In this document: piece by piece, positions 6,478-16,154 of the stretch
Layout of the letters: every line of letters begins with the position of its first letter
How positions within the stretch are numbered: position 1 is the stretch's first letter
Position numbers and translations under genes: made by a program
NCBI GenBank assembly: GCA_028868335.1
Contig: JAGWUU010000003.1
Span: forward strand, 1 to 38,571
From: Sphingomonadales bacterium
GTDB lineage: Bacteria; Pseudomonadota; Alphaproteobacteria; Sphingomonadales; Sphingomonadaceae
Length of the DNA: 38,571 nt
Reading direction: 5' to 3'
Notes under the pieces: generated by a model
What the model was told of the DNA's origin: nothing
Database searches by the model: none
What the model saw: only the letters and a program-made list of their open reading frames with translations

Positions 6478-7109
6478 TCAACGCCATCTCCGAACTGTGG
6501 TTCGCCCGCGCCAAGGATAGCCCGGCCAAGGCGTGGTGGGGCGCCAGCCTGGACCGTGCCCCGGTGTTCCGCGCCCTGCGCATCGGCCCCAATGACGCCG
6601 GTGCGGTCTATGCCGCAGCCCCCTTTCGCGTGGCGCGCGATGCCAACGATCAATGGTGCGTGCTGGCAGCGTGGCCCAGCCCGGCGCTGTTGGGCGATCC
6701 AGATCCCGACTGGCTGGGAATCGAAACCGTGCTGGCGTGGAATCCGCTGGCCAATAGCGTGCAGATCCTTGGCGATACCATGTCCCAGCTCGTCGGCGCG
6801 TTCGAGCGCAGCGATCAGGGCACCCTCTTCGGCCAGCCCTTCGCCTTCTTCCGGACATGGGTCGAACAGCGCGCGGCCTTCGCCACGGCCTGGCAGGCGG
6901 CGCGATCGGCCCATTTCACCACCCCCCCGCCCGAAAAGGACACGCCCGGAATGCTGATCGTGGGTGATGCCCAGAAAGTCCTATGGCGCGGCCATGATCT
7001 GCCCGAGACACTGAACTGCGTCGGGATCGATGCCGCCACGGTCAACAAGGCGATCGTGCGCAGCGCCAACCTGCCCCGCGCGGTCAGTGCAATGAGGGCG
7101 GCGGCGTGA
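6474..7109 (+). CDS. Hypothetical replication-module protein (211 aa)
   Basis: ORF with overlapping junctions between VRR-NUC and VirE genes. Confidence 0.65.
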   Translation: MINAISELWFARAKDSPAKAWWGASLDRAPVFRALRIGPNDAGAVYAAAPFRVARDANDQWCVLAAWPSPALLGDPDPDWLGIETVLAWNPLANSVQILGDTMSQLVGAFERSDQGTLFGQPFAFFRTWVEQRAAFATAWQAARSAHFTTPPPEKDTPGMLIVGDAQKVLWRGHDLPETLNCVGIDAATVNKAIVRSANLPRAVSAMRAAA

Positions 7110-8323
7110 TGGCGGATGCTATTCCCCTCAACGCCTGGAAGGGCCGGCTCGCCTCGTCCAAGCAGGGCTACAAGAAGAGTATCACCAACCTGATGCTGTT
7201 CCTGAAAAACCTGCCCGACCTTGGCCCGGCGATCCGCTGGAACGAACTGGCCCAGCGCACGGAATGGAACGGCGCGGCGCTCGAAGATCATCACCTGATC
7301 GACATGCGCCTGATTCTGGAGCGCAACGAGTTCGATCCCTCGGTGGCGGACATGCTCGGCGCGGTCAATCGCCATGCCCGCGAGAACGCTTACCATCCGG
7401 TGCGCGACTACCTGCGCGCGTTGAAATGGGACGGCACCCCCCGGCTCGATCACTGGATGCACGCCACTCTCGGCGCGCCCGATACCCCGTTCGTCCGCGC
7501 CGTAGGCCGCAAGACCTTGATCGCCGCCGTGGCGCGCGCGTTCAAGCCGGGCTGCAAGGTCGATACCGTGCTTGTCCTCGAAGGACCGCAGGGCATTCGC
7601 AAATCGACGGCCATCGCCGCCCTGTTCGGCCCCGAGGTCACGGCGGAATCGGTCAACCTGTTCGACCAGCACAACAAGATGGTCATGGCCATGATGGGCG
7701 CGTGGTGCGTCGAACTAGCCGAGTTCATCGCGATCACCCGGCGCGACGAGAACACTGTGAAGGGCATGCTGTCGATGCGCAATGACCGCGTCGTGCTGCC
7801 CTATGCAAAAATGGCGTCGGAACACCCCAGGCAGTGCGTGTTCTTCGGCACGATCAACCCGGGCGAAGCGGGCTACCTGACCGACAGCACGGGCAACCGG
7901 CGCTACTGGCCGGTCGAAGTGACCAAGGCCGATGTCGAACTGATCGAGACGCGCCGCGACCAGATATGGGCCGAGGCGTTTCGCGCCTTCATGGCCGACG
8001 AACCATGGTGGCTGACCGACGCCGAGGAAAGTCTTGCCGCGCGCGAAGTCAGCAGGCGCGAGGAAATTGACGTATGGGACGAAATACTCGCGGCCAAGAT
8101 GGCCAAGCAGGAAGCCGACGACTATGCTCCGATCGGCTCATTGACCATCGGCGCGGCGTTGCAAATGATCGGCGTTCCGAACGAACGCATGGACCGAAAA
8201 GCGCGCGACAGGGCCGCTTCCGCGCTGCGCCGGCTGGGGTTCACGTCGAAGTTTGCCAAGGAGCGCGACGAAGCCGGCAACCGTTCGTCGGTGCGTATTT
8301 TCTTCCGGGGAGACGCGCCATAA
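7106..8323 (+). CDS. VirE/VapE-type phage primase/helicase ATPase
   Basis: PVRDYLRALKWDGTPRLDHWM, EGPQGIRKSTAIAALFG (P-loop), TDSTGNRRYWPVEV typical of virulence-associated E family. Confidence 0.88.
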   Translation: MMADAIPLNAWKGRLASSKQGYKKSITNLMLFLKNLPDLGPAIRWNELAQRTEWNGAALEDHHLIDMRLILERNEFDPSVADMLGAVNRHARENAYHPVRDYLRALKWDGTPRLDHWMHATLGAPDTPFVRAVGRKTLIAAVARAFKPGCKVDTVLVLEGPQGIRKSTAIAALFGPEVTAESVNLFDQHNKMVMAMMGAWCVELAEFIAITRRDENTVKGMLSMRNDRVVLPYAKMASEHPRQCVFFGTINPGEAGYLTDSTGNRRYWPVEVTKADVELIETRRDQIWAEAFRAFMADEPWWLTDAEESLAAREVSRREEIDVWDEILAAKMAKQEADDYAPIGSLTIGAALQMIGVPNERMDRKARDRAASALRRLGFTSKFAKERDEAGNRSSVRIFFRGDAP

Positions 8324-8337
8324 GCGCCCCGCCCACC

Positions 8338-8626
8338 TGTCCACCAGCCTGTCCACTAGGGTGTCCACCAGCCCACGGCGAAGCTGTATCTAGTGGACAC
8401 TTTGTTCATATTTCACCGAATAAAGATGAATTATTTGTCCACCATCCCACTTGTCCACCAATCCAAAACATGGCTAGTGGACACGATGGTGGACACCCTA
8501 AGTCCATAGAAATCAGACATTTTTCTGCCCTGTCCACTATCTTTTCTCTAATTTCTAAAAAAAGAAGAATAGAAGAGAAAAACGCCAAACCAAAGGAATA
8601 CGCGCGCGAGGGTAGACAGGTGGACA
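8338..8626. repeat. Iteron-like array: 10 exact TGTCCAC/GTGGACA heptamers in AT-rich non-coding DNA; candidate replication origin
   Basis: TGTCCAC at 8338, 8350, 8362, 8436, 8452, 8531; GTGGACA at 8393, 8477, 8489, 8620. Confidence 0.8.
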
Positions 8627-8647
8627 CCCCCACCAAGGAGGCGAGCC

Positions 8648-8830
8648 GTGGGTGAGCAATTCCTCGCAGGGGCCATCGTCGGCGCGGCCAGCGTGGTCGA
8701 GGTGCTGGTCATCCGCGCCATCCTCGCCGAGCGCCGCCGCATCGCCAAACGCCGGTTTCGCCGTGCGGTGTTGCGCGGGTTTGCCGATGTCGTGTTCCCG
8801 CCGGTCCATGTGCGGCGGGGGATGAAATGA
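8648..8830 (+). CDS. Small membrane-associated hypothetical protein (60 aa)
   Basis: GTG at 8648 preceded by AAGGAGG. Confidence 0.55.
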   Translation: MGEQFLAGAIVGAASVVEVLVIRAILAERRRIAKRRFRRAVLRGFADVVFPPVHVRRGMK

Positions 8831-9369
8831 TCCACGTCCATTTTCCGACGCCAACGGGGGTTCGCGTGAAGATTGCCAGCAAGTCACCGTTGAGTTTCCG
8901 GGGACATTATTGCCGTGATTGCGGCGCGCCGATCAGTTCTTCATCGCGCGGGCGCTGCAAGATTTGTTGCTATATCAAGCCGCCACGATCCATCCCTGAT
9001 GATTTCCTGGCCGTTCTTCGCGAGATCGGATCACATGGGGCGGCGCGGTATTATCGTGCGAGCCTCACCGATGTCACCCGCTGGCGCCGCGAACTCGATC
9101 TCCCCCCCCAAGCACGGATCAAGCGCGGGATAGGACGGCAACATACCTCGCGCGGGTTTGCGGAGCGCCCTCTGTTGGTCATGCGGGACCTGACCCTGGC
9201 TGGCCAAGCAGCAGACTTCCTGCGGCGCTTCGGCTCGGTCTACCGCTGCGACGTGACCGGCAAGCCGAACTCGAAGGGAACGCGCTGGAAGCGCAATTAT
9301 TCAGTGCTGACCGATGATGAGTTGATGCACCGCGCCCGCCGTTTGGGCTGGACACCGATGGAATTCTGA
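8827..9369 (+). CDS. Zinc-finger-containing putative DNA-binding protein
   Basis: CRDCGAPISSSSRGRCKICC plus HTH-like segment; just before terminase. Confidence 0.65.
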   Translation: MIHVHFPTPTGVRVKIASKSPLSFRGHYCRDCGAPISSSSRGRCKICCYIKPPRSIPDDFLAVLREIGSHGAARYYRASLTDVTRWRRELDLPPQARIKRGIGRQHTSRGFAERPLLVMRDLTLAGQAADFLRRFGSVYRCDVTGKPNSKGTRWKRNYSVLTDDELMHRARRLGWTPMEF

Positions 9370-9381
9370 TAGGGTGAGATT

Positions 9382-9825
9382 ATGGCAAAGGCCCCGACCA
9401 AGCAGGCAAAAGCACAAAGAAAGCCCAAGGTAGCTGCATCGACCGTGCGGACGAAGCGGAATGCCGAAGCCATCTGCGAGGGGCTGTCGAACGGAATACC
9501 GCTTCGCCAATTGTGCCGCGAATTGCACATCAGCAAGTCCGAGGTCTACCGTTGGAAGGATGATGATGTCGAGTTGGCGGGACGGATCGCGCGCGCACGC
9601 GAAATCGGGTTTGACGACATTGCAGAGGCGCTGATCGAGATCATCGACGACATGGCCGAGGACCCGGCATCGCGCAGGGTTCGGGCTGAATACCGGCTCA
9701 AACTGCTCGCGAAATGGGCGCCCAAGCAATACGGGGATCGCATCGACCTGACATCGTCGGATGGGTCGATGTCGCCGCCAAAGACCTTGGCGGACTTCTA
9801 CGGCGAAGGCCTGGCAGGCAAGTGA
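9382..9825 (+). CDS. Terminase small subunit
   Basis: HTH NAEAICEGLSNGIPLRQLCRELHISKSEVYRWKDDDVELAGRIARAREIGFDDIAEALIEI; upstream of TerL. Confidence 0.85.
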   Translation: MAKAPTKQAKAQRKPKVAASTVRTKRNAEAICEGLSNGIPLRQLCRELHISKSEVYRWKDDDVELAGRIARAREIGFDDIAEALIEIIDDMAEDPASRRVRAEYRLKLLAKWAPKQYGDRIDLTSSDGSMSPPKTLADFYGEGLAGK

Positions 9826-9828
9826 CCC

Positions 9829-11232
9829 GTGCCGCTACTCAACCCCAACCTTAAGGGCTTCTTTGAAACCCCGAACGTGCGCAACTACGCCCTCTACGGC
9901 GGGCGCGCGTCGAGCAAGACTTATCACACGGCCGGATTTTGCGTGTTCCTGGCGTCACAATATCGGGTGAAGTTCCTCTGTGTCCGGCAGTTTCAGGCAC
10001 GCATCGCGGATTCGGTCAAGTCGGTGATCGAGGAGGCGATCTTCGCGGCCGGGCTGCAGGCAGAGTTCTCCATCACGGACGACAGCATCTCCCACAAGCT
10101 GACCGGATCGACATTCACATTCCTCGGCATTCGCCGCAATCTACGCGAGATCAAGGGTATTGCCGGTATCGATGTGTTGTGGATCGAAGAGGCGGAAGAC
10201 CTGGACGAGGAGCAATGGGGCATTCTCGAGCCGACGATCCGTGCCGAAAGCTCGCGCGTCCTGATCGTGTTCAATCCTCGCTTCGCCAGCGATTTCGTGT
10301 GGAAGAAGTTCGTCGTGAACCCTTCTAGTGACACGCTCGTGCGCTGCATCAATTACGACGAGAACCCCTATCTATCCTCGACGATGCGCAAGATCATCGA
10401 TCGGATGAAGTGCGAAGACCCGGACGAATTCGAGCACATCTACCTCGGCGTGCCGCGCGACGATGACGACATGGCGGTGATCAAGCGCTCATGGATCATG
10501 GCCGCGATCGATGCGCACAAGGCGCTGGGGATCGATCCATCGGGTTCAAAGCGTCTCGGCTTCGACGTGGCGGACAGCGGCAAAGACAAGTGCGCCACGG
10601 TGTTCGCGCACGGCCAACTCGTCAGCCGCGCAGAGCAATGGAAAGCGGGTGAACACGAACTACTCAAATCGACCACCCGCGTCTGGAATGCCGCAATCGA
10701 ACTGGACGCCATGGTAGTATACGATTCGATCGGTGTCGGCGCCGGCGTCGGTGCCAAGATCAACGAACTCAACAAGACCGAACGTGATGGGCGTCCGTTC
10801 GCGCGTATCCAGCATACCGGGTTCAATGCCGGGGGCGAAGTCTACCGGCCCGACGCGATCTACGCCGGGACGCGCAAGTCGAACCGCGACATGTTCGCCA
10901 ACATCAAAGCCCAGGCGTGGTGGCATGTCGCCGACTTGTTCCGCAACACCTACAACGCGGTGCGCGGCGGCATGGATTTCAACCCCTCGGACCTGATCTT
11001 CATCGACAGCGGTATCGACAATCTCGCCCAGCTGATCGACGAACTGGCGACGCCCAGGCGCGACTTCGACAATGCCGGCAAGGTCAAGGTCGAGAGCAAG
11101 AAGGACCTGGCCAAGAGCAACCGCGAAGGCGGCGCGGTCCCTTCCCCCAACCTCGCCGATGCGTTCATCATGGCCTTCGCGCCGGGGCGCAAGGCCATGG
11201 CGATCAGCGCGGATACCCTGCGCGCAGCGTAG
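9829..11232 (+). CDS. terL: Terminase large subunit (PBSX-like family)
   Basis: YALYGGRASSKTYHTA (Walker A-like), IDVLWIEEAEDL (Walker B), nuclease-like LGFDVADSGKDKCATVFAHG. Confidence 0.93.
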   Translation: MPLLNPNLKGFFETPNVRNYALYGGRASSKTYHTAGFCVFLASQYRVKFLCVRQFQARIADSVKSVIEEAIFAAGLQAEFSITDDSISHKLTGSTFTFLGIRRNLREIKGIAGIDVLWIEEAEDLDEEQWGILEPTIRAESSRVLIVFNPRFASDFVWKKFVVNPSSDTLVRCINYDENPYLSSTMRKIIDRMKCEDPDEFEHIYLGVPRDDDDMAVIKRSWIMAAIDAHKALGIDPSGSKRLGFDVADSGKDKCATVFAHGQLVSRAEQWKAGEHELLKSTTRVWNAAIELDAMVVYDSIGVGAGVGAKINELNKTERDGRPFARIQHTGFNAGGEVYRPDAIYAGTRKSNRDMFANIKAQAWWHVADLFRNTYNAVRGGMDFNPSDLIFIDSGIDNLAQLIDELATPRRDFDNAGKVKVESKKDLAKSNREGGAVPSPNLADAFIMAFAPGRKAMAISADTLRAA

Positions 11233-11233
11233 C

Positions 11234-12778
11234 ATGAACCTTACACGTTCGCTGCGAGGCCTCATGTTCGACCGTATCCGCGCTGCCTGGCGCGCCTTCT
11301 GGAACAGCACTGCCGCCCCGGTGGTTGCCGCCAAGGCGGAAGCGCGAGACTTGCGGATCAGCAATGCGGTAATGTGGGAGGCCGAGCGGCACGGGGGCCG
11401 GGCGTTCATGCCCCAGGAGACGTTCCTGCGCGCCAGCCCGCTACCCGGCACGCTCCCGCAGGGGTTCGCCATGGACAGCCTGCCCGCAACCGACACGCTG
11501 GCGACCTATGCGCTGCAGCAACTGCACCACGAGGGTCTGGGCTTTCTCGGCTATCCCTACCTCGCCGAACTCTCCCAGCGCGGCGAATACCGCAAGATTG
11601 CTTCGATCTGGGCCGAGCACTGCACCCGCAAGTGGATCAAAATCAGCGGCGATGACGCGAAGGTCAAGAAGCTCGAGGCCGAACTCGAACGGCTCGACGT
11701 GCGCGAGACCTTTCGCAAGGCGATCGAGCGCGAATGCTTCTTCGGCCGGATGCAGCTGTTCATGGATTTCGGGGATTGGAATCGGCCGGACGAATTGACC
11801 GTGCCGCTCGCCGTCGATGATCGCAAGATCGGGCCGGAGCGCCCGCTCAAACGCCTGACTCTGGTCGAGCCGATGTGGTCCTACCCCGGCATCTACAGCG
11901 CGCAGAACCCGCTGGCACCGGACTTCTACAACCCCTCGAACTGGTTTGTCTCGGGCCTGACGGTCCATGCCTCGCGTCTCCTGACGCTGGTCGGCCACGA
12001 GATGCCCAACATGCTCAAGCCCGCCTATGCGTTCGGCGGTGTCAGCCTGACCCAGCTCTGCAAACCCTATGTCGACAACTGGCTGCGCACCCGGCAATCG
12101 GTGTCCGACCTGATCAGCGCCTTCTCGGTCATGGTGCTCAAGACCAACATGGAATCGGTGCTGGCCGGCGGTCCCGGCGACGCGCTGTTCACCCGCGTCG
12201 ACATGTTCAATAAGATGCGCGACAATCGTGGCGCGTTCGTGATCGACAAGGGCGAGGAAGATTTCACCAACGTCTCCGCGCCGATCGCCGGGTTGCACGA
12301 GCTGCAGGCGCAGGCCCAGGAGCAGATGTCATCGATCTCGAGCATTCCGCTGGTGATCCTGCTCGGCATCACGCCATCGGGCCTCAACGCCAGCTCGGAA
12401 GGCGAAATCCGCGTCTTCTACGATGCGATCATGGCCTACAATGAGCGGGTTTGCGCGCCAGCCCTGCGCACCTTGCTCGATGTGGTGCAACTCTCGGTGT
12501 TCGGCAAGATCGAGGACGATATCGCGTTCGAGTTCGAATCGCTGTGGGAGATGAGCGACAAGGACAAGGCTGACGTACGCAAGTCCGATGCCGAGGCCGA
12601 TGTGGGCTACATCAACGCTGGCGTCGTCGATGCCGAGGAAGTGCGCGAGCGACTGCGCAATGATGAAACCAGCCTGTTCCACGGCGTTGACCTGTCCGGC
12701 CCGCCGCCCGAGCCGCAGGTCGATATGAGCGATGACCTTAAAGGTGCGGAAGGCGCAACCTTGCCCAAGGCGGTGTGA
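11234..12778 (+). CDS. Portal protein (DUF1073-type)
   Basis: ATG at 11234 in ORF 11072..12778; LSQRGEYRKIASIWAEHCTRKWIKI...; GITPSGLNASSEGEIRVFYDAI. Confidence 0.88.
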   Translation: MNLTRSLRGLMFDRIRAAWRAFWNSTAAPVVAAKAEARDLRISNAVMWEAERHGGRAFMPQETFLRASPLPGTLPQGFAMDSLPATDTLATYALQQLHHEGLGFLGYPYLAELSQRGEYRKIASIWAEHCTRKWIKISGDDAKVKKLEAELERLDVRETFRKAIERECFFGRMQLFMDFGDWNRPDELTVPLAVDDRKIGPERPLKRLTLVEPMWSYPGIYSAQNPLAPDFYNPSNWFVSGLTVHASRLLTLVGHEMPNMLKPAYAFGGVSLTQLCKPYVDNWLRTRQSVSDLISAFSVMVLKTNMESVLAGGPGDALFTRVDMFNKMRDNRGAFVIDKGEEDFTNVSAPIAGLHELQAQAQEQMSSISSIPLVILLGITPSGLNASSEGEIRVFYDAIMAYNERVCAPALRTLLDVVQLSVFGKIEDDIAFEFESLWEMSDKDKADVRKSDAEADVGYINAGVVDAEEVRERLRNDETSLFHGVDLSGPPPEPQVDMSDDLKGAEGATLPKAV

Positions 12779-13560
12779 TGCTCAAGCCCATCCGCCCCGC
12801 CGCCCCGATCCGCGCCAGGTATGAAGCGCGGCTGACCGCCATGATCGACGATATGCACGCCAGCATCCTCCACTGGATCACGGCGGCGTGGAACAAAGCC
12901 GATCCCGAAACCACGCTCTACGGGCAGGACGAGGCTCCGGTGAAGGTGCTCAAGTCGATGATGTCGCAGCTTGGCCGCCAATGGAGCGACCGCTTCGACG
13001 AACTTGCCGACAGCCTCGCGGACTATTTCAGCAAGGCGGTGCTGGCCCGCAATGACCGCGCGCTTGCCGAGATGCTGCGCAAGGGCGGCTTTTCGGTTCG
13101 CTTCAAGATGACCAAAGCGATGCGCCAGAGCTATGACGCGGTCCGCGCGGAGAATGTCGGCTTGATCCGCTCGATCGCCGCGCAGCATCTAGGACAGGTC
13201 GACACGCTGGTGATGCAATCGGTCAGCCAGGGCCGCGATCTTGCCACGCTGACCAAGGCGCTGCACCGCCAACTCGGGGTCACCAAGCGCCGGGCCGCGT
13301 TCATCGCGCTCGATCAGAACAACAAGGCCACCGCCGTACTGCAGAAGTCACGGCACATCGAATTGGGCATCACCAAGGCCAAGTGGCTGCACAGCGCGGG
13401 CGGCAAGACCCCGCGCCCGGAACACAAGGCGTTCTCCGGCAAGGTCTACGACATCCGCGAAGGCCATGATTTCGGCGATGGCAACGGCCCCGTCTGGCCC
13501 GGCACGGCGATCAACTGCCGCTGCGTCTCTGTGCCGATCGTCCCCGGCTTCGACGACTGA
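12775..13560 (+). CDS. Phage Mu gpF-like head morphogenesis protein
   Basis: C-terminal AKWLHSAGGKTPRPEHKAFSGKVYDI...VWPGTAINCRCVSVPIV. Confidence 0.85.
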   Translation: MMLKPIRPAAPIRARYEARLTAMIDDMHASILHWITAAWNKADPETTLYGQDEAPVKVLKSMMSQLGRQWSDRFDELADSLADYFSKAVLARNDRALAEMLRKGGFSVRFKMTKAMRQSYDAVRAENVGLIRSIAAQHLGQVDTLVMQSVSQGRDLATLTKALHRQLGVTKRRAAFIALDQNNKATAVLQKSRHIELGITKAKWLHSAGGKTPRPEHKAFSGKVYDIREGHDFGDGNGPVWPGTAINCRCVSVPIVPGFDD

Positions 13561-13576
13561 TCCCGGTCCTTTCCCT

Positions 13577-13593
13577 CGTATCTTGAGATTACG
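13577..13593. promoter_or_regulatory. Imperfect palindrome CGTATCTTGAGATTACG (AGATTAC-type half sites)
   Basis: Intergenic; similar to sites at 15764 and 30586. Confidence 0.35.
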
Positions 13594-13607
13594 AAGGAGC
13601 ATCTGGC

Positions 13608-14660
13608 GTGAGCACACCCGTCAACCTGGTCAAGATCAACGTCATCAGCACCGGGTCCGGGGCGCTTATGCTGGGAAGCGCGGTCCCCGGCTATCGCGGC
13701 AGCGAAGTCCTGATCAGCGGCCGGGAATACAGCTATTCGATCAAGCAGAACGCGAACTATGAATTCGGACGCTGCACCTACTTCAATACCCCCTCGCCGC
13801 AGATGGTGCGCGCGCCGATCGATTCATCGGACGGCGGCGTGGCGATCTCGTTGACCGCAGGCGCGCAGGTAGCGCTTGTCCTGTTGGTCGAGGATCTGTT
13901 GGGTCTGGCGCTCCCCGGCGCGCTTGCCGTTGAAAACAACCTCTCCGACCTCGCCAGCGTCCCCACCGCACGCAGCAATCTGGCGCTCGGAACCGCCGCT
14001 GTCCTCAACTCGACCACCGACGTTACCTTGGCCGGGAACAGCGATTTCCTGCTCCCGACCGAGAAAGCGATTAAAACCTACACCGATACCGCGATCGCCA
14101 GCGCCGTGGTCGGTCTGCTCGACTTCAAGGGCGGCACGGACTGCTCTGCTAATCCTAACTACCCCGCAGCCCTCAAGGGCGACGCCTATGTCGTCACTGT
14201 CGCAGGCAAGATCGGCGGTGCATCCGGCACAGCGGTCGATGCTGGGGACTGGTACATCGCCAAGGCCGACAATGCCGGGGGAACCGAAGCGGCGGTTGGT
14301 GCGAACTGGACGTCGCTCGAGCACAATGGGGTGTTCGGGGCTCCGGCAATGAATACGCAGACTGTCGTTTCTGCCGCGACCGTAACTCCTTTGTTTACGA
14401 ATGATTTTGTGACGATCACCGCGCAGGCGATCGGGCTTACGCTGGCGAACTGGTCCGGCACGGCGGTCAATGGCTGGGGCATGGTGGTTCGCATCAAGGA
14501 CAATGGCACATCGCAGACGATCGCTTATGGCTCGAACTATATCGCAGCCGATGGAGTGACGCTGCCCGGTGCCACCACTGTCGGCAAGACGCATGAGCTG
14601 GGCTTCGTCTACAACGACGCGCTGGGCAAGTTCGTCTGCATTTCGACGCTAACCTACTGA
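13608..14660 (+). CDS. Tail-fibre/appendage-like structural protein
   Basis: NNLSDLASVPTARSNLALGTAAVLNSTTDVTLAGNSDFLLPTEKAIKTYTDTAI fibre-like segment; GTG start with SD. Confidence 0.7.
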   Translation: MSTPVNLVKINVISTGSGALMLGSAVPGYRGSEVLISGREYSYSIKQNANYEFGRCTYFNTPSPQMVRAPIDSSDGGVAISLTAGAQVALVLLVEDLLGLALPGALAVENNLSDLASVPTARSNLALGTAAVLNSTTDVTLAGNSDFLLPTEKAIKTYTDTAIASAVVGLLDFKGGTDCSANPNYPAALKGDAYVVTVAGKIGGASGTAVDAGDWYIAKADNAGGTEAAVGANWTSLEHNGVFGAPAMNTQTVVSAATVTPLFTNDFVTITAQAIGLTLANWSGTAVNGWGMVVRIKDNGTSQTIAYGSNYIAADGVTLPGATTVGKTHELGFVYNDALGKFVCISTLTY

Positions 14661-15685
14661 TGAGCCCGATCAATATCCATCGACGGCGGGCGGCAGTGGC
14701 GCCTTTGGCCACAACTACCTGGTCGCCCACTTTCAAAGGCACGAACATCGCGCTGTCGGGCGGCAATCTAGTGACCTCGGCTTCGGCGGCAGGCCATATG
14801 GTCTATTCGACCGATTGGAAATCGGGCGGAAAATATCGCTTTGAAGTCACCATCGGCGGCACAGGTTCGGGCTTGGCTCACCAGATCGGAGTCATGACCT
14901 GCCATGGATCGGGAACCGCTTTCCCAAGTCTCGCACCCGCTGCGATGCATGATGACCGTTATGGTGCCTACGTCACGGGCGATACTGGCAACATTTACCT
15001 TGGCGGCAACCCAGGGTCATTTGGGAACATCGGATCGTTTGGCGCAGGCGCCACGATCGCCGTCGAGATCGATACGAGCGCTGGCACGATCCAGTTCTGC
15101 AAGAGCGGGGGGACTTTTACCGCCCCGATCACAATTCCCGCCGGAAAATACTACTGTCCAGTGCTGCTGGTCAACAATACCACGAATATCTTGACCGCGA
15201 ACTTCGGGGCATCACCCTGGGCCATTCCGGCAAGCCCCGGATATGGTCCGTGGACCAAGAACGCATCACCATCGTTTGGGCGCTATTGGCGCTTCTGCTG
15301 CGTTACCGGCTATCAGGGCTTTGCGATCGCGGAAGCGGCGATGAAGACCGTTGCAGGCGGCGCGAACGTGATCGGCGGCGGCACTGCGTCGGCCAGTTCG
15401 ACCTACACCACGCTGGTTCCCGCCCAAGCTATTGATGGAAATCCGGCGACGATCTGGGGCGCAAACAGCAGCAACGGTAATGGCGAATGGTGGATGTATG
15501 ATTTTGCCGCCGGGAATTCCAAAGCGAACATCCAGGCCCAGCTGCAATCGCGCAATGATTTCGATCAATACGCGACCCAACTGCTGATCATGGGATCGCA
15601 AAACAACGCCGACTGGTTTCCGGCCTTCGGCACTACTGGGTTGGCCTGGGCGCGCGGCGAAACCAAGACTTTCACCTGGGGCTGA
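14660..15685 (+). CDS. Adhesin-like protein with SPRY-like region followed by F5/8C (discoidin)-like region
   Basis: GGKYRFEVTIGGTG..IGVMTCHG...VEIDTSAGTIQFCKSGG; then SASSTYTTLVPAQAIDGNPATIWGANSSNGNGEWWMYDF. Confidence 0.65.
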   Translation: MSPINIHRRRAAVAPLATTTWSPTFKGTNIALSGGNLVTSASAAGHMVYSTDWKSGGKYRFEVTIGGTGSGLAHQIGVMTCHGSGTAFPSLAPAAMHDDRYGAYVTGDTGNIYLGGNPGSFGNIGSFGAGATIAVEIDTSAGTIQFCKSGGTFTAPITIPAGKYYCPVLLVNNTTNILTANFGASPWAIPASPGYGPWTKNASPSFGRYWRFCCVTGYQGFAIAEAAMKTVAGGANVIGGGTASASSTYTTLVPAQAIDGNPATIWGANSSNGNGEWWMYDFAAGNSKANIQAQLQSRNDFDQYATQLLIMGSQNNADWFPAFGTTGLAWARGETKTFTWG

Positions 15686-15763
15686 CCGCGATCGCGTCGA
15701 TGCCCTACGCGCTCGTCGCACAACCTTAAGGGCCCACGCAGCCCCAATCCTCGCCTGATGCGC

Positions 15764-15778
15764 GTAATCTGACCTTAC
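15764..15778. promoter_or_regulatory. Imperfect palindrome GTAATCTGACCTTAC
   Basis: Intergenic; related to perfect palindrome at 30586. Confidence 0.35.
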
Positions 15779-15799
15779 GGCATCGAAAGGCAGGCGCGC

Positions 15800-16150
15800 G
15801 TGACCATCATCGCAGACTTCAGGATCGGCGAGACGGCATCGATCGAGCTTGACGCGGTTGCCGGTGATCCATCGACCGTGGTTGCGCCCGAAGCCTACCT
15901 TGCCCCGGCTGACATGCGGGGCGGCACCGCGACCATCCGCGAAGGAGCTGCTCGCACGGCCCTGACGATCACGCCCCGCGCTGCCAGCGGCACCGTCCCG
16001 GCGGGTTGGACCGTCACGCTCACCGCCACGGCCAGCGCCACCCTTTCCCCCGGCGTCTATGGCATCGACGTCAAGCTGCCGGTCGGCGGCACGATAGAGA
16101 TCACCGAAACCACGGCGTTCGTGCAACTGACCCGCTCGGCGGCGGCCTAG
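15800..16150 (+). CDS. Ig-like/beta-rich structural protein
   Basis: ORF 15800..16150; beta-strand-rich sequence in fibre cluster. Confidence 0.6.
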   Translation: MTIIADFRIGETASIELDAVAGDPSTVVAPEAYLAPADMRGGTATIREGAARTALTITPRAASGTVPAGWTVTLTATASATLSPGVYGIDVKLPVGGTIEITETTAFVQLTRSAAA

Positions 16151-16154
16151 CGCC

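Noticed and set aside
8074-8655. 193-aa ORF through the TGTCCAC array (CPP-rich)
   Set aside because: The CPP/VST-like residues result from translating the repeated heptamer; overlaps the primase gene in another frame and lacks protein-like composition.
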